From: Aquiflexum gelatinilyticum
Lineage (GTDB): Bacteria > Bacteroidota > Bacteroidia > Cytophagales > Cyclobacteriaceae
DNA length: 64,000 nucleotides
Direction: 5' to 3'
NCBI RefSeq assembly: GCF_024741135.1
Contig: NZ_JANSUY010000014.1
Location: 1-64,000 of the forward strand
Both the position numbers and the translations under genes were made by a program. Under the pieces are notes generated by a model. It searched no databases. It worked only from the letters and a program-made list of their open reading frames with translations, and was not told the DNA's origin. Shown one piece after another: positions 36,481 through 44,771 of this stretch (within the stretch, counting starts at the first letter, position 1; each line of letters begins with the position of its first letter).

Positions 36481-36555
36481 GGTGGAAGACCGGTTTCGAA
36501 CCGGCGACCTCTGGATCCACAAACCAGCGCTCTAACCAGCTGAGCTACAACCACC
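36481..36555 (-). tRNA. tRNA-His (anticodon GTG)
   Basis: A 75-nt cloverleaf that includes an encoded G-1 opposite C73, the histidine mark. The anticodon loop is TTGTGGA with GTG at 34-36. The D-arm GCTCAGCTGGTTAGAGC and T-loop TTCGAAA are standard. Three U-U oppositions are visible: 5-68 and 6-67 in the acceptor stem and 31-39 at the end of the anticodon stem. CCA is not encoded. A terminator follows directly. Confidence 0.93.
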
Positions 36556-36632
36556 ATTTTTATTTATTCTGATCTTTTATCAGATTGGACTGCAAAGGTA
36601 ATATTTCGCTATTCCTAAAGCAATAACATTTC

Positions 36633-37976
36633 TCAAATTTTTCTTGAAAATTTTAGACGTTCCCCTTTTTTTTCTTCGTGAAAAATCCCGTTCTCGTAGG
36701 CCAAATGTCCGGAAACCACTGTGTGTGTGACTTTTGATTTGAAGACATGACCTTCAAATGGAGACCATCCACATTTTGAAAGAATGTTGGATTTTTCAAC
36801 TTTCCAGGGACTGTCCAAGTCTGCGATCACCAGATCCGCATGATATCCAGGACGTAAATAGCCTCTTTTGTCTATTTCAAAAAGGATGGCGACATTATGG
36901 CACATTTTCTGGACTATTTGCTCCAGCTTGATTTTGCCTTCATGATAAAGGTCAAGCATGGCCACAAGGCTATGCTGAACCAATGGTCCTCCTGATGGAG
37001 CAGAGTTGTATGGCCTTGATTTTTCCTCTAAAGTATGAGGAGCATGGTCAGTGGCGATGACGTCTATCCTGTCTTCCAATACACCTTGAAGGATTCTCTC
37101 CCGATCTTTGGCTGACTTTACCGCAGGGTTCCATTTGATCAGATTCCCTTTTTCTTCGTAATCTTCCTCCGAAAACCAAAGATGGTGGATACAAGCCTCT
37201 GCTGTGATGCGCTTTTGTTCCAAAGGAATGGAATTGTCAAAAAGGTCCACTTCCTGGGCAGTGCTGATATGAAGAACATGGAGTTTGCTGCCGTACTTCT
37301 TTGCCAATGCGACCACCTTCTTGGATGCATCATAACAAGCCTCTGCAGACCGGATTATGGGGTGAAACTTTACAGGGATGTCTTCACCATATTCGGCTTT
37401 GTACTTTTCCAGATTGGCTTTAATGATATTGTCATTTTCGCTGTGAGTGGCAATCAGCAATTTACAATCCGCGAATATTCTTTCGAGGCTTTCAGGATTG
37501 TCTACCAACATATTACCTGTCGAGGAACCTTGAAACACCTTGACGCCACAGACATTTTCAGGATCTACTTTTAGGATTTCGGCAATGTTGTCGTTGGTGG
37601 CACCAAAGAAGAAGGAATAATTGGCCAGCGATTTTTGGGAAGCAATATTATATTTTTCCTCCAAAAGTGGGATAGTAGTGCTTTGGGGGACGGTATTTGG
37701 CATTTCCATATAGGAAGTGACGCCACCTGCAACGGCGGATTTGCTTTCGGTATAAATATCCGCTTTGTGGGTCAATCCCGGTTCTCTAAAGTGAACCTGA
37801 TCATCGATCAGTCCCGGGAAAACATATTTGCCAGTAGCATCAATATGTATATCCGCTTCAAAATCTGACAGATCCGTGCCTACATTATAGATCATTCCGT
37901 CCTTAACAAAAATGTCGGCGAGGGTTATCTTGCCTTCATTCACTATATTTGCACCGGTGATTAAAATACTTTTCAT
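36633..37976 (-). CDS. pyrC: Dihydroorotase
   Basis: Cyclises N-carbamoyl-aspartate to dihydroorotate in pyrimidine synthesis. The 447-aa protein is a class I-type amidohydrolase: GLIDDQVHFREPGLTHK (55-71), the metal-bridging region near SGGTTSF-type AVAGGVTSYMEMPNT, metal histidines in ATHSEN and LHVLHIS, and the catalytic aspartate in ATDHAPHT. The first histidine of the usual HxH pair is Gln60 here, leaving His62. From memory, this Q is common in Bacteroidota PyrC proteins, so it is probably not a defect. Alternatives such as allantoinase or dihydropyrimidinase are less likely given FREPG. Confidence 0.92.
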   Translation of the reverse strand: MKSILITGANIVNEGKITLADIFVKDGMIYNVGTDLSDFEADIHIDATGKYVFPGLIDDQVHFREPGLTHKADIYTESKSAVAGGVTSYMEMPNTVPQSTTIPLLEEKYNIASQKSLANYSFFFGATNDNIAEILKVDPENVCGVKVFQGSSTGNMLVDNPESLERIFADCKLLIATHSENDNIIKANLEKYKAEYGEDIPVKFHPIIRSAEACYDASKKVVALAKKYGSKLHVLHISTAQEVDLFDNSIPLEQKRITAEACIHHLWFSEEDYEEKGNLIKWNPAVKSAKDRERILQGVLEDRIDVIATDHAPHTLEEKSRPYNSAPSGGPLVQHSLVAMLDLYHEGKIKLEQIVQKMCHNVAILFEIDKRGYLRPGYHADLVIADLDSPWKVEKSNILSKCGWSPFEGHVFKSKVTHTVVSGHLAYENGIFHEEKKGERLKFSRKI

Positions 37977-38109
37977 GAATATTCTTTATGAGATGGGAAA
38001 TTTGATCCATGAAACCCCAATCCTAAACAGCTGATTTTCCAAAAACTAAAGAAAATCAAAGCTATTAAATTTCATTTTTGGCGTTTCTCACCTTTCAAAA
38101 ATACAAAAC

Positions 38110-39465
38110 ATGTCCGATAGCCCTCACAGTTTCGAAAATTTTAAATTAAACAAACAGCTCCTAGACGCTGTCAAGGAGGCCGGATATACCAAACCAACTC
38201 CGATTCAGGAAAAGGCAATCCCATTGTCTCTTGCAGGGCATGATGTATTGGGCATCGCCCAAACTGGAACAGGCAAAACAGCCGCCTATATCCTTCCCAT
38301 CCTGATGAAAATCAAATATGCCCAAGGAATGCTTCCAAGGGCATTGATATTGGCGCCAACCCGCGAATTGGTCATGCAAATCGAAGAGGCGGTAATCGTT
38401 TTTGGAAAAAATACAGACCTGAGATTCGTCTCCCTTTACGGTGGGCTTGGGCCAAAAACCCAGATCGAAAAGCTTCAAAAAGGTGTGGATATCATTATTT
38501 CCACACCGGGAAGATTTTTGGATTTATATAGAAAAGGAGATATCGTCACCAAAGAGATCAAAACCATGGTCTTGGATGAGGCTGATAAAATGCTGGACAT
38601 GGGTTTCATGCCACAGATCAGGTCTATACTCGAGATCATTCCGACCAAGCGTCAAAACCTCCTTTTCTCGGCCACTTTTGGCCAAAAGGTAGAGAAGTTT
38701 TCTTACGAGTTTCTGGAATTTCCCGAGCGCGTAGAGGTTTCTCCACAAGCTACTACCGCCGAGACCATCCATCAGGTCAAATATTTGATCCCCAATATCA
38801 AAACCAAAACCAACCTTTTGATCCATATCCTGGAAGCCCAAGATGTCAAAAGGATCATGGTGTTTACCAAGTCAAAGAAAAATGCCGAGTTAGTCTATAG
38901 CTACCTGGACAAAAAGAAACTCGGGTCTATGCGTGTCATCCATGCCAACAAAGGACAAAATACCCGGATCAACTCCATGGAGGATTTCAAAGCAGGGGAT
39001 GTCCGAATCTTGGTGGCGACAGACGTGGCAGCAAGAGGGCTTGATATAAGTATGGTCAGCCACGTGGTTAATTTTGACGTGCCGCTGATCTACGAAGATT
39101 ATGTACACCGCATCGGAAGGACCGGAAGGGCAGAAAACGAAGGGATTGCCATCACTTTTGTCAATCCTGCGGAAGAATATCATTTTGAGAAAATAGAAGA
39201 AATCATCCGCATGGAAGTGCCGACTGTGCAGATTCCGGTTGAGGTGGAAACTGTCCCAACACCTTTTGAAGAAAAGCAGGCTTACGAAAGGGAAATCGAT
39301 GGGCAGAAGAGAAAGATGAATCCTGATTTCAAAGGCGGTTTTCACGAGAAAAAAGCCATTCCAAAAGCCAATCCCAACAAAGTCGAAAAGAAACGCGGTA
39401 ACAAAAATTCCAAAGCGAAAAGAAACAGAAACCAGATGAAGACACAGGCGAAGTGGAAAAAGTAA
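38110..39465 (+). CDS. DEAD-box ATP-dependent RNA helicase (RhlE-like)
   Basis: A 451-aa helicase. The Q motif (PTPIQEKAIP), motif I AQTGTGKT (50-57), motif II DEAD (153-156), SAT (motif III), and motif VI HRIGRTGRA are complete. The C-terminal tail (about 395-451) is lysine-, asparagine- and arginine-rich and probably binds RNA. RhlE-type enzymes assist ribosome assembly and RNA decay. Divergent from pyrC. Confidence 0.94.
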   Translation: MSDSPHSFENFKLNKQLLDAVKEAGYTKPTPIQEKAIPLSLAGHDVLGIAQTGTGKTAAYILPILMKIKYAQGMLPRALILAPTRELVMQIEEAVIVFGKNTDLRFVSLYGGLGPKTQIEKLQKGVDIIISTPGRFLDLYRKGDIVTKEIKTMVLDEADKMLDMGFMPQIRSILEIIPTKRQNLLFSATFGQKVEKFSYEFLEFPERVEVSPQATTAETIHQVKYLIPNIKTKTNLLIHILEAQDVKRIMVFTKSKKNAELVYSYLDKKKLGSMRVIHANKGQNTRINSMEDFKAGDVRILVATDVAARGLDISMVSHVVNFDVPLIYEDYVHRIGRTGRAENEGIAITFVNPAEEYHFEKIEEIIRMEVPTVQIPVEVETVPTPFEEKQAYEREIDGQKRKMNPDFKGGFHEKKAIPKANPNKVEKKRGNKNSKAKRNRNQMKTQAKWKK

Positions 39466-39501
39466 TTAAAACAGTCCTGCGATTTTGAAATGCCCCAAAC
39501 C

Positions 39502-39538
39502 AAAAGCCTCCCAATTGAGTAAATTTGGAGGCTTTTTA
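39502..39538 (+). terminator. Terminator of the DEAD-box helicase gene
   Basis: A stem of AAGCCTCC with GGAGGCTT (core 39506-39511 with 39527-39532), extended by an AATT pair and followed by five Ts. Confidence 0.75.
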
Positions 39539-39545
39539 GATTTTT

Positions 39546-40133
39546 CTAATTCCTTGGAGGATTGATCATAATGTGCGCCCTATGCGTTCCGGGATCCATA
39601 ATCCAAGGCATAGCCGGACCTGATGGCTTCAGGGGCAAACCTGTACTCGCTTCTGTGGCCCAAGGGATATACACCACATAGCGCAGGTAGGGGTCTTTTA
39701 CTTCACCTGTTTCGGGATTGTAATCAGCTGCATCGGCATTCAAAACGAATAATGTCGCGCCATCTTTGGGCATGATCAGTTTGCCGGATTTGGCTTCTTC
39801 CTCACGGATGTCAAAAGTTTCTTTGGCGGTTTTTCCTTCTTTCTTCAACTGTCGTCCCCTTTCCATAAAAGGATCCAAAGTATTGTGGTAACAGGAAGTA
39901 TTGAATCCAGGGCTGTTTGGGTCATCAGCCAGGCAGATCATTTCATTGGTCCCCTTTCTCAAAATGGCAAATTCCCCTTTTTCATCAAATCCATAAACCG
40001 TCGCCCCTTCTTTTTTATCCTCAGGAGCGGCCATCAAAGCAGTTTTGATTTGTACTTCTTTGGAGGGAATGGATTGGGCAAAGGAAGAGAAAGCAATAAG
40101 AAAAAGAATCGAAAATAGGAGGGAAGTTTTCAT
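39546..40133 (-). CDS. Secreted protein of unknown function
   Basis: A 195-aa exported protein. The frame is open to 40157, but the ATG at 40133 (MKTSLLFSILFLIAF) gives a clean signal peptide cleaved near residue 19 (SSFAQ). The mature part has phrases such as ATVYGFDEKGEFAILRKGTNEMICLADDP, two cysteines (MICLA and TSCYH) that could pair, and a C-terminal MDPGTHRAHIMINPP. I recall similar hypothetical proteins in Bacteroidota, but no function. Confidence 0.8.
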   Translation of the reverse strand: MKTSLLFSILFLIAFSSFAQSIPSKEVQIKTALMAAPEDKKEGATVYGFDEKGEFAILRKGTNEMICLADDPNSPGFNTSCYHNTLDPFMERGRQLKKEGKTAKETFDIREEEAKSGKLIMPKDGATLFVLNADAADYNPETGEVKDPYLRYVVYIPWATEASTGLPLKPSGPAMPWIMDPGTHRAHIMINPPRN

Positions 40134-40181
40134 GGTTGACCGGGTTTGTTGTTGCACTAAGTTAGTGGATTTAGGTCTGAT

Positions 40182-40892
40182 TTAATCCTTTTTCATAAAA
40201 AATGCTTTTGCATCCACGTCAAACTTCTCAATCGCATACCGCAGCATGGTTCGTGGCATGGATTGATAGTGCTTCAGCAAAAACTGATTTGCAGTTTCGA
40301 AATCACGGTTTCCGACCTCACGGATCATCCATCCTACAGCCTTATGGATAAGGTCATGGGGATGGTGGAGTAGTATTTCTGCAATTTTTAAAGTGTCGGT
40401 AAAATCTTTTTTCCTTATAAAATAAAAAGTGCTCATGATCCCAATCCTTTGGTCCCAAAGAATCCCGGATTTTGCCAAATCATAGAGTATGCTTCTGTCT
40501 TTGTCAAAGAGGTAATCCCCGAGGATGAGATGCGCCGAACTATCCACCAAATCCCAATTGTTGACCCAAGACCTGTTTTTGAGATAGAAATCAACCCATG
40601 ACTTCTTTTCTGCGTTGCTTGTAGCTTTTTGAAATTTCAGGACCAAGATGAGGATGGATGTCAACCTGACCTCATGGAAGGGACTTTTGATCATAATCTC
40701 AAGCTCTTGGTCAGGCAAATCTTTCCAATATTTCTTGGCGATTATTCTTTGCTCCGGAACTGTGACTCCTAAAAACAGGTCGCCTTCTCCATATTCACCC
40801 TTTCCTGTTTTGAAAAACCTTGGGAAAAAAGCGGCTTTTTCAGGAATTGCCTTTTGCCGAAGTGCTTCCTCGATTTGATCTTTAATTTTCAT
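40182..40892 (-). CDS. DNA alkylation repair protein, AlkD-like HEAT-repeat family
   Basis: A 236-aa all-helical protein matching the AlkD/DNA_alkylation family, which removes bulky or positively charged alkyl adducts. Visible marks are GVTVPEQRIIAKKYWKDLP, HEVRLTSILILVLK, NNWDLVDSSAHLI (the conserved W-D active-site pair), and HPHDLIHKAVGWMIREVG. It is alone on this strand with a nearby secreted-protein gene downstream. Confidence 0.9.
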   Translation of the reverse strand: MKIKDQIEEALRQKAIPEKAAFFPRFFKTGKGEYGEGDLFLGVTVPEQRIIAKKYWKDLPDQELEIMIKSPFHEVRLTSILILVLKFQKATSNAEKKSWVDFYLKNRSWVNNWDLVDSSAHLILGDYLFDKDRSILYDLAKSGILWDQRIGIMSTFYFIRKKDFTDTLKIAEILLHHPHDLIHKAVGWMIREVGNRDFETANQFLLKHYQSMPRTMLRYAIEKFDVDAKAFFMKKD

Positions 40893-41060
40893 AGTTCAAT
40901 ACACATTTTGGAGACTTTAATTTGCTGTTTTTTTATTTCAATTTCTTCCAAATTTCCCTTGGATGAATCATTGGAAGTAAATTTTATTTCGTTCATTGAA
41001 AATATTTGGATAAATTCTCATGAATCTCTGAGGTTAAAGGATTTTAGGCATTTTTTTTGA

Positions 41061-41068
41061 TATATTTG
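41061..41068 (+). promoter_or_regulatory. Predicted -7 element of the response regulator gene
   Basis: TATATTTG matches the consensus and lies 100 nt before the chosen start codon. No good -33 element is seen. Confidence 0.45.
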
Positions 41069-41167
41069 AAAGGTATACAAAGACCAATTTTTCTCAAAAC
41101 GGCCAAATAATCTACTGATTCACTCGTTTTGAATTTCATTTATCAGAGTTTAACTTTTACTGTTTTT

Positions 41168-41794
41168 ATGAAACAAAAGATTTTTATTGCCGATGACCAT
41201 CCTCTTTTCCTCAAAGGCCTCAAAGGGTTTTTGGAAGAGAACAATTTCGATGTCATAGGAGAGGCACCTAATGGGAACTTGGCCTTGAAATTTATTCAGG
41301 AAATTGAACCGAATCTGGCCATACTCGATCTTGATATGCCGGGAATGAGTGGCTTGGAAGTGGCTAAAATGTGTCATGAAAAGGATATCCAAACAAAAAT
41401 TATTCTCCTGACATTTCACAAAGAGTCCTACATCTACCAACAAGCCAAATCACTGAATATTTCCGGATACGTGCCAAAGGATTATGCCGTAGAGGAATTG
41501 CTCGATTGCATCGAATTGGTTTCTAAAAACGAAACCTACCTGAGTGATCGGATTCTTTCTGAAAAGGCTGTTGTAAATACTGGAATAAAACCTTCCAACC
41601 TGACCCCATCTGAGTTAAAAATCATCAGGTATATCGCAGATGGTCTGACTACCAAAGAAATAGCATCGACATTATTTGTCGCAGAAAGGACGATCGACAA
41701 GCACAGAAGCAACATTATCAAAAAACTTGATCTGGACAAAAAACACAACTCATTGTTGATATGGGTGCAAAAAAATAAGGAAATTATATACTAA
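41168..41794 (+). CDS. LuxR/NarL-type response regulator (orphan)
   Basis: A 208-aa two-component regulator. The receiver has the acidic pair D9-D10, phosphoacceptor D54 in AILDLDMPG, and the lysine of VPKDY. The HTH is the LuxR type (LTPSELKIIRYIADGLTTKE ... AERTIDKHRSNIIKKL). The frame begins at 41129, but the ATG at 41168 (MKQKIFIADDHP) is the normal start. No histidine kinase lies nearby, so the partner is elsewhere. Confidence 0.92.
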   Translation: MKQKIFIADDHPLFLKGLKGFLEENNFDVIGEAPNGNLALKFIQEIEPNLAILDLDMPGMSGLEVAKMCHEKDIQTKIILLTFHKESYIYQQAKSLNISGYVPKDYAVEELLDCIELVSKNETYLSDRILSEKAVVNTGIKPSNLTPSELKIIRYIADGLTTKEIASTLFVAERTIDKHRSNIIKKLDLDKKHNSLLIWVQKNKEIIY

Positions 41795-41841
41795 AATTCC
41801 TTTTTTGGTGTTTAATCCATAAAATTAAGTATTAATACGTA

Positions 41842-41872
41842 TTGAAATACCAACACAATTGGCTTATTTTTG
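41842..41872 (+). promoter_or_regulatory. Promoter of the 41897 gene
   Basis: TTG at 41842-41844, 20 nt, then TATTTTTG at 41865-41872. Its position rules out the TTG at 41870 as a start codon. Confidence 0.65.
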
Positions 41873-41896
41873 GATAAATTATTTAAATACAAAGAA

Positions 41897-42172
41897 ATGA
41901 ATATTCATTGTACTTTTGGAATGTTTAAAATAATTCAGTCTGTCAGTAATGAGGACGAGCTACTAGTTTTGTCCGAGTGGGAAAGTTTGAAGAAATTGTT
42001 TGAGGCTAACAGGATATTTTTAGTCAATAACAATGATGCTGTGTTCGGGGTGTATCTTGCCAAAAAGGAATGTATGGATGCAATGAACGAAATGATCAAA
42101 AATATAGACTACAGAGATTGGGATCATTTGAAGCTAGAGAAAGACCACTATTACGTGAGAAGCAATGCCTGA
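41897..42172 (+). CDS. Hypothetical protein
   Basis: A 91-aa cytosolic protein, no family recognised. The ATG at 41897 (MNIHCTFGMFKIIQ) is chosen because the promoter covers the earlier in-frame codons. The protein has a mixed helix/strand pattern (LLVLSEWESLKKLFEANRIF, DAVFGVYLAKKECMDAMNEM) and two cysteines. With its own promoter and a shared terminator it is a complete single-gene unit beside the orphan response regulator. Confidence 0.72.
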   Translation: MNIHCTFGMFKIIQSVSNEDELLVLSEWESLKKLFEANRIFLVNNNDAVFGVYLAKKECMDAMNEMIKNIDYRDWDHLKLEKDHYYVRSNA

Positions 42173-42174
42173 TC

Positions 42175-42207
42175 AAAAATTGGCGGACTAATTGTCCGCC
42201 AATTTTT
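42175..42207. terminator. Convergent terminator, 41897 gene / udp
   Basis: A perfect 14-bp inverted repeat (42175-42188 with 42194-42207), loop TAATT, with A- and T-runs on both sides. The udp stop codon (42188-42190) lies at the loop. Confidence 0.9.
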
Positions 42208-43057
42208 TTAAGGTATGTTGGATCAGCTTGTCCACAATTCCGTATGCACCTTTTGTAAATTCTTGGGTGATTCTGTTAGCAATGATTGCATTGAGGCTCA
42301 AAACTTCATGGCCCAAAAGTCTTCCCATCGCATAATAGCCAGAAGTCTCCATTTCAAAATTGGAAAGCTTAAACCCATCCAGGTCCATATTTCCTAATTT
42401 TTCGATGATATCAGGAATGGCAGGCTTGATTCTGACTTCCCTTCCCTGAGGGCCAAAAAATCCCGGACAGGTAACCGTATTTCCTATCAAAAGTCCTTCT
42501 CCCAAGAGATCCAGCAGTTTTTTCGAACCCTTCACGCAATAGGGAGTAAATGAAAGCTCCAGGTCTTCCTGGATTTTCCTTCCGACTTTTTGTTCCAAAT
42601 GGGAGTATTCTGTATTGTAAAATGCCATCAGAGTGTCAAGCCCAATGCCATATTCCGAAGCAAGCATGGTACCTGCGGGAATTTCCTTCCGCATGCTGCC
42701 GGAAGTTCCTACCCTGATGATATTGAGCGTGGTATGGTTTTCCTTTGGGATCCTTGTTCGCAGGTCAATATTGACCAAAGCATCCAATTCAGTCATAAAG
42801 ATTTCGATGTTGTCGGTACCCATTCCGGTACTCATCACGGTCAATCTTTTGCCTTTATAATAACCTGTGTGGGTTACAAACTCCCTTTTGCTGATCGAAA
42901 ATTCGATTTCGTCAAAGTACCGAGAGACTTTAGAAACTCTTTCGGGATCTCCCACCGCAATAACAGTTGAAGCCAGGTGCTCTGGCTTCAGGTTCAAATG
43001 ATAAATGCTTCCGTCAGGATTGATGATCAGCTCTGATTCCGGGATCCTTTTGCTCAT
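42188..43057 (-). CDS. udp: Nucleoside phosphorylase, uridine-phosphorylase-like
   Basis: A 289-aa PNP/UDP-family enzyme that splits nucleosides with phosphate. Marks are VIAVGDPERV, the phosphate-binding VGTSGSMRKEI region, and FEMETSGYYAMGRLLGHE, the metal/ribose glutamate helix. Sequence favours uridine phosphorylase, but purine specificity cannot be excluded. The start codon lies 44 nt inside the 3' end of trhO, so translation is probably coupled. Last gene of a five-gene minus operon. Confidence 0.87.
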   Translation of the reverse strand: MSKRIPESELIINPDGSIYHLNLKPEHLASTVIAVGDPERVSKVSRYFDEIEFSISKREFVTHTGYYKGKRLTVMSTGMGTDNIEIFMTELDALVNIDLRTRIPKENHTTLNIIRVGTSGSMRKEIPAGTMLASEYGIGLDTLMAFYNTEYSHLEQKVGRKIQEDLELSFTPYCVKGSKKLLDLLGEGLLIGNTVTCPGFFGPQGREVRIKPAIPDIIEKLGNMDLDGFKLSNFEMETSGYYAMGRLLGHEVLSLNAIIANRITQEFTKGAYGIVDKLIQHTLKKLADN

Positions 43058-44027
43058 GGAGAGGTTGTTTTGCTTTGTCCTGTCTTCGTATCAGGCCTTT
43101 GTAAGGATTGTAACCGTTTGTATTTTTTTGGTAATAGCCTGTCCCGTCATAGGTACGTTTTTCAGGATTGTCTTTACATTCCACAGAACAGGCGCCCTCC
43201 ATTTCCCATCCGCATTTTTCACATATCGGAAGGTGGGCATTGCAGGTTGGATTGGCACAGTTGACCATGCGGTCGCATTCGGTACCGCAAATATGGCAGG
43301 TTGCAATCACTTTTGGATTTACTTTGTTGATATCGACCGCGATCCTGTTGTCAAACACATAGCATTTGCCTTCAAAATCCTCGCCTCCTGCTTCCATACC
43401 ATATTTGATGATCCCACCGTGGAGTTGGTAGACATCTTGGAAGCCTTGTTCCAAAAGAAAAGCCGATGCCTTTTCACATTTGATACCACCCGTGCAGTAG
43501 GTTAAAACCTTTTTGCCTTTTAGATGCTCAAGTTCTTTTACCTTTTCGGGAAAATCCCTGAAGTTATCAATATCCAAAGTCAGGGCTCCTTTGAATCTTC
43601 CAAGTTCATGCTCATAGTTGGACCGGACATCGAGGATGACCACGTCTTCTTGGTCTTTGAGTGCTTTGAATTCTTCAGGTGCTAAGTGTTTGCCTGTCTT
43701 GACATTTGGATCGAGGTGGCGAAGGCTGCTGTGAACGATCTCAGGCTTGACGCGGACATGGATTTTTGCAAAAGCATGCTTGTCAAAGGTTTCAATTTTG
43801 AATTCCGTCTTGGCAAATCTCGGATCGGCATGGATATAAGCCATGTACTTTTCACAATCTTCCTTCAGTCCAGAAACAGTCCCGTTCAGTCCCTCAGGCG
43901 AAATGATGATCCGGCCACGGATGTTATTCTCAATACAAAAAAGATGGTGTTCCTCTCGGTATGCCTCCGTGTCTTCGATGGTGGCATAGCAATAATAAAG
44001 CAGAATGCTGTAGGGTTGATTTTCCAT
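43014..44027 (-). CDS. trhO: tRNA uridine(34) hydroxylase, rhodanese-like
   Basis: A 337-aa TrhO/YceA protein that makes 5-hydroxyuridine at tRNA position 34 with oxygen. It has the N-terminal YceA domain (about 1-110), a rhodanese domain with cysteine C178 in TYCTGGIKC (second cysteine C184), and a cysteine-rich tail (CHICGTEC, CANPTC, CEKCGW, CSVEC) that could bind zinc. The tail is longer than in E. coli YceA. Upstream gene in the same strand run: a NeuD-like acyltransferase. Confidence 0.92.
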   Translation of the reverse strand: MENQPYSILLYYCYATIEDTEAYREEHHLFCIENNIRGRIIISPEGLNGTVSGLKEDCEKYMAYIHADPRFAKTEFKIETFDKHAFAKIHVRVKPEIVHSSLRHLDPNVKTGKHLAPEEFKALKDQEDVVILDVRSNYEHELGRFKGALTLDIDNFRDFPEKVKELEHLKGKKVLTYCTGGIKCEKASAFLLEQGFQDVYQLHGGIIKYGMEAGGEDFEGKCYVFDNRIAVDINKVNPKVIATCHICGTECDRMVNCANPTCNAHLPICEKCGWEMEGACSVECKDNPEKRTYDGTGYYQKNTNGYNPYKGLIRRQDKAKQPLHEQKDPGIRADHQS

Positions 44028-44081
44028 AACTTGAGCCCTGTTTCGGCAGGGTGTTTTGGTTTATAAATAAGATTTCAATAA

Positions 44082-44720
44082 TTACTTTTTGATCGGAGCA
44101 GCAGGATTCCCGAATACGGTTTCTCCGTCTTTGACATTGGAGATCACAACCGATCCGGCTCCTATTCTTGCGTTTTTGCCGACAGTGATACCTGAGACCA
44201 AAGTTACTCCGGAGCCGATAAACGCACCTTCTTTGATCGTAACGCCTGAGTTGACAATTGAACCTGCGCCGATCTGAACAAAATCTTCCAAAACTGATTC
44301 GTGGTCAATGATAGCACCGGTATTGAATATACAATGGCTGCCGATTTTGGTTCCTGCACCGATATTTACCCTGCCGTTGATAAAGTTGCCGTGTCCCAAT
44401 ACTGCATCTGTCGAGACATAAGAGGACTCGTGTATGGCATTGATCGGTTGAACTTTCCTACGCTCATTGAGCATTTTGACCAGAAACTGACGGTACTTAT
44501 TGTCATCGACCGCGACAAAGGCTTCACACTTTTGTCCGATAAGTTTCAGGAAACCATCATCTTCAGGATTTCCCAAAACTGGGACGACATTGATTTCTGT
44601 GCCGTGGAGCTTTTCATCTTCATCCAAAAAGCCATAGACAATGACTTTGTTGCTGTTGAAAATCTCTAATGCTGGATGGGCGATGCCTTTCGCTCCAAGA
44701 ATTATAACTGGTTTTTCCAT
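44082..44720 (-). CDS. Sugar O-acyltransferase, NeuD/PglD-like left-handed beta helix
   Basis: A 212-aa protein with an N-terminal Rossmann-like part (VIILGAKGIAHPALEIF) and hexapeptide repeats from about 100 onward (IGAGTKIGSHCIFNTGAIIDH and the next turns), with the catalytic histidine likely in IDHESVL. It would acetylate a sugar or sugar nucleotide from acetyl-CoA. No polysaccharide genes lie next to it, so the acceptor is unknown. Confidence 0.87.
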   Translation of the reverse strand: MEKPVIILGAKGIAHPALEIFNSNKVIVYGFLDEDEKLHGTEINVVPVLGNPEDDGFLKLIGQKCEAFVAVDDNKYRQFLVKMLNERRKVQPINAIHESSYVSTDAVLGHGNFINGRVNIGAGTKIGSHCIFNTGAIIDHESVLEDFVQIGAGSIVNSGVTIKEGAFIGSGVTLVSGITVGKNARIGAGSVVISNVKDGETVFGNPAAPIKK

Positions 44721-44771
44721 TTTTTTCCTGTTCGGATCGCAAAAGTACGCAAATCAGGTTTTAAACAAAAA

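Noticed and set aside
36326-36520. 64-codon minus-strand frame across tRNA-His
   Set aside because: It begins inside the tRNA gene and translates tRNA sequence and terminator; it is a tRNA shadow.
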